From: Patagioenas fasciata
Lineage: Eukaryota; Chordata; Aves; Columbiformes; Columbidae
Assembly (NCBI RefSeq): GCF_037038585.1
Contig: NC_092524.1
Coordinates: 45,779,001 to 45,843,000, forward strand
DNA: 64,000 nucleotides
Reading direction: 5' to 3'
The notes beneath the pieces were generated by a model. That model worked only from the letters and a program-made list of their open reading frames with translations, did no database searches and was not told the origin of the DNA. Positions 50,061-61,600 of this stretch are shown here, in pieces. A program made the position numbers and the translations under genes. The first letter of the stretch is position 1; each line of letters starts with the position of its first letter.

Positions 50061-53000
50061 CGGCACGGATGCAGCCACGGGACGTGCCCCGCTGGAATGC
50101 GCCTCTCCGTGCCCCTCATGCAAGGGAGAGCTGGGAAGGGCTCACCGAGCTGGCAAGGGGGAGCAGGAGGAAGCATGGAGGGTGATGGTAATAAAACACA
50201 TGGTTGTGTGGGTGGCTAGGTGTATAATTAGCAGGTTTGGGCTCTCTCAGCATCCTTTTTTTAGCTGGAGACACAAACAAGTAAATAAGGCAGCTGTCAG
50301 GAGTTTCCGCAAGCTGTCCTAGGTGTGGGTCTCCTGAAGGTGTGGGATCAGGGAGAAGAGGGGGCAGCACAGGGCTGCTCAGGGTGCTGGAGGGCAGCAG
50401 GGTGACCATGGGTCAGGGAGACAAAGCAGAAAAGAGTGGGCGACCTGGCCAGCAGTGTTGTGCTGGGGAAGTGAGCCAGAAAGGGGTCAGGGATGGGAAA
50501 CCTCTGGAGATGCCAAAAGCCATGCTGGGGCTGTCTTCTCAGCTCTGGGGTGCTCTGCAGCACCCTCAACAAGAAGCCCTCGTTTGGGGCTTTAAAGGGC
50601 ACATGATGCCAACCAAAACTGATTGACAGCTCTCACTGGTGGCTTCTTCGCATTCATGTTTGGGGACCCAGCAGGGTTGCTGGGAGGAAGTGGAGGTCAG
50701 GGTGATGACTCCCATGTGAGGAGGCTACTGAGACTGCCACTCAGTGTTTCCAGGCCTTTGAGGCATCAGCCAGCGAGATGAGCTTGGGAGGCTGTCAGTG
50801 ACTGCTCATCTCAGCCACAACATGCCAGCCCAGGGGCAAGGGAGAGTGAATTCCCCTGTCTGCTGCAGCATTCAAATCACTGGCCTGTGGAAACATGAAC
50901 TGAGACTAGGAGGTTCAACCCTAAGGAAGTACCCTAAGGCTGCTGCACACAAAGCTGTCTGGACAGAGGGGTACTGGCACCCTACTCTCAGTGCAGAAAG
51001 CCTGCTTAGGAACATTTCCTCCTGTAGAGCTACTTGGGGCAAAACTCACTGATCTCTAGGGCTCTGGGAAGCACGAATGCCTTCAACACAGATGCCCCGT
51101 CCCTTGCCGTGGCCAGGCTCCTTGCCCAGGGTGCCCATATGGACACCAAGACCATGCTGTCAGGAGCATCTCACAGAAGTCACCCAAGATGTGTTCATTA
51201 CCAGGACATTCTTGCTGCTGCTGGAAGATGCACAGAAGTTCATGCTTGCAAGCTGTACTTCTGTTCATGGCTGATTTTCCTGTGGTAATGGTTACAGTCC
51301 TCAATTTCATGTCAGGTTTTCTCTGTTGCTATTTATATCCATTATTGAACTGAACATGGTGGCTATCCTAGATGGCTCCCAAGCTCTTCTCCTATCTTCC
51401 CCTATTTCACCTGTACCCTTTGCTCCAATCCCATCAACTCCACTTTAAGGCACTTCTTCTGCCCATGAAGTCCCCTTTATGGGTGGTGATGTCCTAGGAC
51501 CCTACACCCCATCCTCTCCACTGCTCCCTCCCCATAGATCACTCTGGGCTGCCTGATCCTGTGGCACAAGGTGAGCATCACCCACAGGGAGCCAAGATAT
51601 CCTGTTCTGGACCAGACCTGTACCTTGTGCTCTGCTCTTGGACCAGCCCTACGCCCCTCAGCCCTCCAGCCCAGCCTGCCCCAGGGCCGTGCCTGGGGTC
51701 TGCACTCCGGTGATGCTCTCCCTGCCATGGCCTGCCACCCAGCACAGAAATGATCTACCAAATAAGACCTGGCTTCCTTACAGGTGAGAGACACACACCA
51801 GCTGAGAACAAGACAGGGATGTAGCACACAGTTGGCATCTGGTGTCAAGGGGACAGAGAGACGTCCTCCTCTTGACAGCCGTGCCTTGCTGATAGAGCAG
51901 CTCAGCTGCAGCACCCAACTCCATCCTCGCATCTCTCTGCAAATCCCTCTCCTATCAATTGAAGCTGGTAAAGTGGCTGTTAAAGACTGCTCATTTGTCT
52001 CTGTTTAAAACATATCTGTACTCAAATGATTCATAATCGCCCTGAAGGCTCGTGCATGCCAGCACTACCCTTTCCCCACTGTCCTGTTTATTTTATCCAC
52101 TGTCTGCCTTCCTTCAGCTCAGGGCTATTTCCACTTTGCTTACTGTGGCCTGATTCTCCTGGGGATTCACAGAACTCCTCTACAGTTCAAAGGTTTAATT
52201 CATTTGCCAATGATCTGCTCTCTCTTTAAAAATGAAGTTACACTATGGGGATGACACATTTCTAGCTTACTTTCTCAAACCCTAAGTTTCTAAATACAGC
52301 CTGCATTTATCAGCAGTAAGCTGATCTCCTCTTCCAGCAAATAAGTAGATCACTCTTTTCTTGTTCTGGCTAACATCCACAGCCTGAGACAAACTGTAAG
52401 GTGTTAAGTTACTACTCGAGTCACCAAATGTGAAGCCTCTCTTTAATATTTGTTATTGCCAAAGAAATGGAATCCTTGTGTGGATATGTGCCCTCTGTAT
52501 TTACGGAGGAGCAGTTCACACTGACGAGAGCCATGGGAGGCTTTATTCTGTCTTCAGCAATACAGCTAGAAGAAAGGCAGCATCTACCCCTGGCCTTCCC
52601 ATGGCTCTTGTCTATCCCACAGTCCTGGGGGGCCAGGAGCATGCAGAGCATGATGCTACATTATCTTCCATATGGTATGGAAAGAGATACCACAGAACGA
52701 TGATGTGTTTTCTTTCCTGTGTCCGTGTCAAGTCCCAACCATGCCTGTCTGAGAGGCACTCTGGGCTGCTCCTGCCTCTGCCATATGGATGCTTCTCTCT
52801 TCCCAGCCTATTTCTTTTCCCTGCTCACATCACCGCTGGATTTACACCAGCCCTTCCTGGGACTGGGCTCAGGCTGCTGCTTGATCCCATCCAGAGTCAT
52901 AGCATGTTACAGGAGGTGGCTCTGCTCTGGGTGAGCAGCACCAGTGGTCCTGCATGGGCTGAGCAAGGACATCCTGCTTGTGCAAACATGTCCCTGCTGT

Positions 53001-55328
53001 CTGCAGACAAGCCCCAGCACCCTCTGTCTTGCCTTGCTCTCCCACCCCAGAGGCCCTGGGGAGCCAGAAGGGTTTGCCAAGAAACCTCTGCCCAGCTGTG
53101 GAGCAGCATTAGGCAGCTGCCAAACATGGTGTCTCATCTCTGAGCTGGTGTACATGTGCCCTGGGACAATTTTTTAATGCCAGCAGTTCAGTTTCCAGAC
53201 ACGGAGCTTGGAGAGCAATCCTGTGACCAGCTCTGCTTTTCAAAGGATACCTGAAGTGTTTCAGTTTAAAAGGAAGCTGGTTTAAGTGGTGCACCCAAGA
53301 AACACTGGGGATCAGTGGAGCCGCCCTTTCCAGGCTGAGCAAAGCATTTGGGCTGGTTTGCTGCCTTTTTAACTAAGAGAAGCAGCAACAGAAAGACAAT
53401 TTGGAGGAATTCTATAATGGAGTTTTTTTTCCCCTCTCTAATGCTATGGTTTGGACCTTCAGCCAGAAAAGTCAATCATTTGCCCATCTCTAATTCTACA
53501 GATAGAGAATTACTGGATGATGACCTTGCCTGAAATTGCCCCCTGAAAGCAGCAGTAGAACCACGTCCTGCAAGTGGTGCCTGGCAGTCCCAGGCTGGGG
53601 TACAGGGCTTTAGGAAATCGGCAGAAAGAGCCAAAGTCTGACTGATTCAGGGACCATGCTTGCAAGGGAGCTGGAAAACAATTCCAAGCATGGATAGTAA
53701 ATGAGAATGAGGGCAATGAAGGGGTAAGAGAGACTTGAGGAAACACCACAGTGTATCAATGTCTGTGGGGATGGGGTGGCACCAGGGGCACCCAGCAGGC
53801 AGAGTGGTAGTCAGGAAGGGGAGAGCTTTGGGCTGCCTGTCGAGGTCAAGGATGCTCCTGGAAAGCTGCAAGCACATCCCATCCCATGCAGCAGGTCTAT
53901 AAAGGGGGCAGCCGAACCACGAGGGCCTGAAGTGCCCAGGGCCGTGCTGGGGTCCATTCTGTACAGCTCACAGGCTGCCTGGCTGGGCAGGATTGGCCCC
54001 TCTGGAGCTTGCTCTGTTGAGCTTGCTGGTGGCAGAGGAGGATTTTAGTGGACAAGGTTTTGCCAAGTGCTTGGTTGCCTCTCCACAAGCAATAATGACG
54101 TCTGCAGGCCAGGCTGAGGGCTGGGAGGAGTTGGGTACCATGCAAAAGCCCGGATCTGCTGCAAAAATTCAGTGTGCTGGAGCTGCAGCAAATTACTCAT
54201 TCTTTAATAATGGTGTTTATTACCTGCCTCTGATGGTGGTTCAGGGAGCCAAAGTGAAGCGGATTCAGCTCCCCAAAGCTTTAGCTCTGACAGCCATTTT
54301 CATTACACAAGAAAGTTTTGCTGGAGAAATGCAGTCACTACATTTTGGCTTGGGTAATTCCTTTTCCTGACAGCCTACAAAGTAACCAGCTATTATCCCC
54401 CGGGGACCAAGGCTTTTTTTCCTGGTGCGTTACAGGCAGGCTCAGACCCTGCTCCTCTGGTTATCCCTGGTATTTACACAGCGCTACCTTCCTCCTGGGA
54501 AAAAGGTTTCTACCGGTGGCAGATCCTGAGCTCATGTAAAAGGGAATTTATTTTTTTCAGAAGCAAAGCAGACAGCCCGGTAAAGTGGGTTTGGGGACAG
54601 CAGCATGGCTTTTGTGAAACCTGCAGCAGCTTCGGAGAAGGAATTATAAACAGGTGCTGGGCAGAGACAGAAAGCGTTTCCCTTTGAAACTCCTGAACGT
54701 GCGGCTCTTTCCCCAGATTCAATCTGGGAGGGCATCCACAGGGCTATGGGGAGATTATGCTGTTCAGGCAAGTCGTTTCCTTGCCACAGTTCACGGCACT
54801 GGAAGTGGCCCTCTCAATTGAGGTCCCCGGACTGTTCCCTTGCCCAGGTGCATCCCAGGGATGCGCCCTGGGGTGGCCAGTGGCAGGGTGGCTCCCACCG
54901 GCTGCTGAAGCTCCTCAGCAGAAGGAAAACCACCCCCAAACTTCAGCCAGAGGCTGACCTGCCTCCCAGGGAGGAAGCCCTGATGGATGTCTGGGTCCAA
55001 GGTGCCATTGCAGTTGCTCTGACATATCTGGCCTCCAAAACTTTTGCTGAAATCCTTACATTTCACCCACCCCAGAGCCTCAGATCAGGTAATTTTGTCC
55101 TGGTTTCTCCAGGTTGCAGCTTTTCAGCTTTACAGCCCCTGACATATTTTCCGACCCCCATCGGTCAACCTGAGCTTGGTGCCAGGCTGACTTCCCCTGG
55201 GGTCCTGCTGCTGCCCCATGGGAACAGCCTGGGCACACAGGGGATGAGCACCATGACCCCCCAGGAAAGCCACCCACTCGGCTCCAAGCAGTGATGTGCC
55301 CATCCGAGAATGGAGCACAGTTCCTTAC

Positions 55329-55600
55329 CTGCGTGTGGAGGAAGGGCTCACCCACCAAGTTGTAGCATCGGCAGCAGAAGTGGAGCGCTGGCGGCAGGCA
55401 TGACCGCGGCCGGCAGCCGCTTGGCTGCGGGGACGCCGCGGCCTGTCACCCGGGTGGGCTGGCGTCCAGCGGCTCTGCGGCGGGCCCAGCCGTGGGCTGT
55501 GGGGAGCGGTGGGAGCGGCGTGGCGGAGCCCCAGCCAGCGCTGGGGTGTGCAGCAGAGCACCAGGCAGTGCGCGGGGCTGTGCAGCAGCAGCAAAGCCCT
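55329..55600 (-). promoter_or_regulatory. SYNDIG1L: Inferred SYNDIG1L untranslated exon 1 and promoter
   Basis: GC-rich block at 55380-55560. On the minus strand it leads into CCACACGCAG/GTAAGG with the donor at 55328, a strong splice site in the right orientation to join the acceptor at 43833. The start of transcription is not visible and the right boundary is approximate. An upstream short open frame crosses the segment. Assignment is by position and splice signal only. Confidence 0.45.
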
Positions 55601-58600
55601 CTAGCTGCAGCAAAACCGTACTTCACGTTTGTGTCCAGAGACCCCCGTTTGCTCACTCTCTCGCTTGCATGCTCTCGCACGCTGGCTGTGGCATCACCGG
55701 GTCCTAAGGCTCACTAATGAGAGCTGTACATTGCCACCGCTCCTCTTCTACTGCGTCCTCCCAACGTGATAGCTTTCCCTGCTGGCTTAGATAAGAAGGC
55801 AGAAACTCTCTCTCTTCTGCTCGCTGCATTTCCCAGAGCACAGCCCTTCCCACTCCCCTGGCAAGGGAATGACCCAGTGCCAGCAAGCAGAGTTTAAAGG
55901 AAAAGGATAAATGGGATTTCTCACTGCCAGAGCTGGTGCTGAGGGGTCAGGCAGCTTAACCTGGGGGCTGCATCCCTGGGGCAGGCAGCTTGTTTGTTGG
56001 CTCAGCCAAGTGTTTGTCTGCCTTGCTCCAGAAGGACCTGTGTGGGATGTTGATTTACTTCACACACGCCTGGGCACCACTCTGGTTAGTGGAGTTAATC
56101 CCAGTTTGCTCCAGCACAGCAGGAGTCAACACCGCAGCCTCCACAGCCCATGCTTCCCACACCCCCTCCCCTGACCCTGGCAATGCCCCGGGGAGCCCGT
56201 GCTGCTCCCCCACACTCTGGCAGCTCCCCAAGCCCTTCATTGTCTTCTCATTTGCTCCTAACCTCCCCAGGTGCCTTCCCCAGTGGCTCGCCCAGCTCAG
56301 GAGCACCCAGCACCAGAGCGAATGCTGGCAGATGTGCATGCAGCTGAAGCCTGATCCAGCCAGGGGGATCTCTGCTCATGCGTGGGCAGAGCTGCCTGCC
56401 CTCGCCCGTCCCCAGTGCCGCTCTGCCCAGGAGTGGACCATGCCAGGCAGACGCTGGTGTGACCCACAGCCAACCGTGCCCACCACTCACACTACCCGGT
56501 GGTCGTCCCTCACAGCCCACACTGGGGCCCACTTGGGGCCACCCTGTGGCTTCTCAGGACAAAGTGCCTTTCTGGAGGCCTGAGCTTGTCTCCAACATCC
56601 CCTAACTTCTTCCAGGTGCTGAATTGACAGGTGATGGGTTATGTGCCAGAGCAGGTGGGTACTGAGGTCCCATTCCCAGAGGGGCGGGGGCTCTGGCTAA
56701 GGGAGGAGATGGCAGGGCAGCTTCCCCTCTGCTCCAGCTTCCAGAGAGGTGCATGTCTTGCCAGTAGCAACTGCCAGATCCTTTTGCAAAACTGGAGGAG
56801 CTGGCTGGATTACATGGGCTAATTATGGGACCGAAGGGCCTGGGTTCCCTGAAGAAGCAGTGATAGGTGTCCAGCTTTCCCTCCCTGGGAGTGATCTGTA
56901 TATCCTGCTGTCAGCATCCTCCAGTGGGTCTGGGAAGTACATGAGCCCAAAATGCCAGCTCCGGGCTGGGGGGCTCAGCTGGCAGGTTGTCTTCCGGGAT
57001 GTCAGCTGGAGCGCAGAGTTGCTGCTATGAACAGAGTGACGCCCAAGGAAAAGGTGTCCCTGCCAGCCAGACCCAGCCAGCATAGCTTGGGGGGGGCGGC
57101 GCTGAGAAGGGAATAATCCATCCGCAATTCCCTAGGGAGTGGGACAGACAACAATGGGCTTGGGATGCGGCAAAGGTTTGGCATCTCTGTCATCTGAGGT
57201 CTCTCAGTTCAGGTTAGAGGCATCTTTTGGGAATGGCCTTGGCAGGCAATGCCTCTCCTTGGGGCAGAGGGACAGAGCAGGCCACTCACAATGGCTTCTT
57301 CAGTGACTCCAACTCAGCCAAACTCTCAGTGGGTGTGAAGCAAAGCCCTGGCCATGCGTGCCCCTAGACACAGCGGTGTCTGCAAGCAGAGCTCAGGTCC
57401 CCAGTCCTGTGTGAGCTCAGGGTGAGCTGCAGCCCTGTGAGGAAGCGTAGGAAGCAGTGGGAGGCAGTGCGACGTGCTGTTGCGTGGCTGGGAACAAGGA
57501 GGTTTGGTGGTAATTGCCTTCCCTGGGTGAGAGTCACCCTAAGGGTCCTCCTCACGTCCCCAGGACCCCACTTTCCCCACCCTGCTGTTTGTCTCAGTTA
57601 TCAGACTCTGTGCAGCCCCATCCATCCATCCATCCATCCATCCATCCATCCATCCATCCAGCACACACTAATTAAAAGCAAACAAAGAGGGCCTCATCAC
57701 ATGGACAACCTTTTGTCAAGGCCAGAGGGGCTGTGAAGGCAGGCGGAAGAGATGTGGGCTTGAAACACCTTTTCTCCGTGCCATGGGGAAGCCTGAAAGA
57801 AAAACTCCATGGCTGGATGAAGCATCCTCATCCATGGCTTGCCAAGACCCAGAGACCTACCTCAGCTCTACATCATCCCAAGGTGCTGAGGTGCCAAGTC
57901 ACCTGGCAGAAGGCAAGCAGGAAGGATGGCTGACAAGGCAGTGCTGCCACTGCAGCGTGTATTGTCATCTCCACCACAGCCCTCCCCTGCACAGCCACCA
58001 CAGGTGGCTTTTGTCAGCCCAGGGCAACTGCTCTGTCCTTCACCGGGGCCGCACACATCCATGAATTAACATACAGGCACTGCGATTGCTCAGTGGGGTG
58101 GAGGATTAGCTCTCACCAACTTTTACAGATATACTGCTTAGTGGCAGAACTGCAGCACTGTTTCTCCTGCTTTAACAATGATAAGGCAACATTAGCATCC
58201 CAAATCAAAATCTCTCCAACCTCGGGCAGCTCTGAAAGAAATGTATGCATGCACAGATATTATATGTACATGCTAGTGCTCGTGGAGGTATGGTGAAAAC
58301 TAGCCTAGGCAATGTGGTTTGGGGCTTTGCTTTTATAACCACAGCAGTCCAGATTAGAAAAGGGCAGTGTCCCTGGGAGGTGACACGAGGCAAAAGGGCT
58401 GTGTGACCTAGAGTCGGTCAGAGATGAACCACCTGAGGATAAGCTGCCACTCAGAATCTTTCCTACCCAGGGGAGGAAAAGGGACAGACTCTGAAGGGAA
58501 TGGAGCAAAATTCACAAACCCTCCTGCTCTGCAGAAACTTCTTGTTGTATTTATGCATCCACTGGGATGAATGAAAAGAAAGTGGATATCAAAGGGCCCT

Positions 58601-61600
58601 TTGCTCTCAGCTGTAAGGGAGATTGCTGGCAAGAGCCCATCCAGCAGAAGGAAATGAGATCTTATTACATTAAATATTAGCTGATGCACTATCACATTGG
58701 ACACGTTATATCAGCTAAATGATACCCCTCTTCAAAAAATAATTAGAAAAAATGTTGCCATAGACATAAAATACACGAGAAAAAGGCTGTGCTTGCGTTT
58801 CAGGGCTGCCTCACACGTGAGGGTGGGCTTTTGTTTTTGCTTATGTTCTTTCAAACATTAAAAACCTCCCTGCCAATATGCCCTGAGCTTCACATGCTTC
58901 ATCTAACTACAGACATAGCAACAGATAAATATGCCACAGCAAATTTGGTAACATTACTTTATTGATGGCCAAAAAAAAAAACCCAGCCCACTTGAGACTG
59001 AAAGCTTGAACTCCTGCCAAATAGTCGCACGCGGAGAGCTGAGATTAAAGATTTTGTGCCAGAAAGGGGGAGAAACTACTAAAACCCCCAATAACTGGAA
59101 GCTCTCTGTGAAGGTGAGGACTCGGCTGCAGAACATCCTCAAAGTAGCAGAAACAGAGCGGAGACAATGAAAGGGAAACAAATCACACTCAAGATGCTGG
59201 ACGTTGCTGCTTAGGTGGCTGCATTGGTGGGACCAGAGGACACCAGGCAGGACCTGCTCGTCAGAGGCACTCATCACTCCTTGTGTCAGCAAAATCAGTA
59301 GTGGGATTTGGAGTACCTATTTATGATGACTGGGGGGAGCACTGAACAGATTAAACTTATATTTGCAGCTATTAAAAATGATCAGATTAGTAAAATATAA
59401 AGATGAGAGAGGAGTTTCAGAGGGATCAGCCAAAGCTAATTAATTGGGCAGCGTGACGGGAGAAGAAATTAAGCGTGGACAAGGAGAAGTTAGAGCATAT
59501 TGGGAAGAACAACTTCAACTCTTCATAATTACTAGTGATTTCTAAATTAACTGGAAGCATGAAGGGAAAAAAAGTATGTGGGTGTATCTGTGGACAATAG
59601 AGTGAAAACCATCTGGTTAATGTACAGTGGTGTGGAAAAAAAAAAACCCAAATGCTGTCAGATTGCTTTCATAGAGGGGTAAAGAAAATAATAAAAACAT
59701 TGCAGTACTGTGTTGGTAGTGACTCAGCTGTTATAGATAAGCTGAGGTTTTTCAATTAGAAGACAGATTCAGATAATTTCTTGTGAATAATACAGTTTAA
59801 AAAATATAAAGTTTTCTGTAAAAGTGAAGCACTGAGCCCTGGAGTGCAGAATTAAGTTTCTGAGCATTTGCAAGGCAATCTGGCCATTTAAGAGGCAGCA
59901 GTAAGCAAGGCATAAGCTGCATGTCCCTTATGAAACATATCACCCAGCATCAGATCTTGTCACGCCTCTGATATGATTAGCACCTGATAGCACAGATGTC
60001 TCCAACTTCCCATGTAGTTAAAGCTCCCAAGAAGCCTGTGTCTGTGATATTTTGAATAGGATTCTTCTGGGATTAGTGTCGTATTCTTCCTTCTCAGTAA
60101 AAATCAGCTTCTGAGGTGTCTGAAGACTAAAACGCACAGAGAAACCAATGGTGAAGTCCCTTCTTACCTCCTCCTTGCCCCCCATTGCCCACAGCTCTGA
60201 TGGTGTCTCATGGAGCCATTTCAAAGTGGGACTCTCTTTTTGCCACCCCTTCTCAGCATTGCTGGTGCAGGATTCAGGCTGCCCGGTGCTGGGAACTTTC
60301 CTTTGGCAGATGATGAATGAGGGAAGGCAGGTGCCTCTGGAAAGCTATTCAGAGCACCTGAATTCTGCAGTAATTAAGCTCTCAGTTATCATGCTGTGAA
60401 TAGCCATTCAGTGGGACCTTTTCCTCTGCTCAGCTAGGGAGCCTGGTTGGGTGCCTAAAGTACGTGGCAGCATCTCTAGCTCCTCACAGTGCAGGAAGCA
60501 CCCATCCTCCTGTACAGTTTCTTGGATGCCCATCCCACCTAGGGTGACAGGACATGGGGGTCGTTATAGAAAAGGGCAAGTCCTCATGAGAGCAGGAGAC
60601 CTCCCTGAATTCCAGATGTCCCATTCAGAGCTGAAGCTCCTGGAAGACAGCCAGACAAGGTGTAGGCTGGGAGAGGGGGGCAGCAGGGTGAGATGCACAA
60701 GGATGTGAAGTGGGGCAAGGAGGGAGAAGGAGATGGGTGCATGCACATCACGTAGGGGATGTGTTCAGGCAAACAGCAGGCATCTGGAGGATGAGCAGGA
60801 TAGGGAAGGGAACCCCGTATGCTGTCTAGCTGCTTTGCATCTCTCTGGCAAAGCAAAGCATCTTAAGCCCAGAATAGCTGGTCCATATGCTTTGACTGCT
60901 TTTGTCCACAGCCAGAGCCTTGTGGTAAATCTGGCCAGGAAAGACAACAGTCTCTTAATAAAACAAAGCTGAGCTGGGACTACCTGCCTGCCATGGGTGA
61001 CCTCAGTAGGGCTCTTCGCAGCCTGATGTCCTGTGATTCTGCAGCCATGTAGTGTTTGAATGGTGTCACTAAATGGCAGAGCTGAGATTGCTGTGAAGGT
61101 GAAATTCTGAGTTACAAAGAAAATGAAGAGGAAAAAGCTGCACAGCCCCAAACCTTTACTCCCATACAGCCTGTACCAAGAAAGCTCAGTGGGCTTGTAG
61201 ATATATCTGGGCCAGGGCAGAGCTAAGGGTGTTTGAGACCTGTCTGTGCACTTCTACATCTTACTAAGTTGAATGTAGGGTACAAACTGAAGACTTCACT
61301 CTGACATAATTCTTCCCAAGAATAGAAGCCCGTGACACGTGTTTGCCTGGCAAACCTCGCCCGGCTCAGATCAGGATGGAAGTGAGGTCAATGGCTGATG
61401 GACATGATTCAGCCTTCCTGATACCAGGGCTGGTTCTGCAGCTGGTAAAGACTGCAGCCACCAGTCCCTGGGGGCTTGGAGGGCAAGAAGAAAATATCAG
61501 GATTGAGCTGTGTTTTAAGAGGAGATGACAGAGAGCAAATTCCCCATGTCCCAGAGCTGGCTTTGAGCCAGCAGGGTTCAATCCTGTAATCCCACAAGGG

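Larger units (their letters stand above)
43833..55328 (-). other. SYNDIG1L: SYNDIG1L intron 1 (inferred)
   Basis: From the donor GTAAGG at 55328 to the CTTCTGCAG acceptor at 43833. It holds the CpG island at 49.7-50.05 kb, the 17-bp tandem repeat at 47066 and two A/T-rich blocks (47810-47890 and 49085-49350) that look like candidate conserved elements. No other coding exon is recognised. If the island at 49.8 kb is the real promoter the intron is about half this length. Confidence 0.45.

Noticed and set aside
57618-57660. Regular short repeats considered as a CRISPR-like array.
   Set aside because: It is a plain tetranucleotide microsatellite without spacers, in a vertebrate genome.
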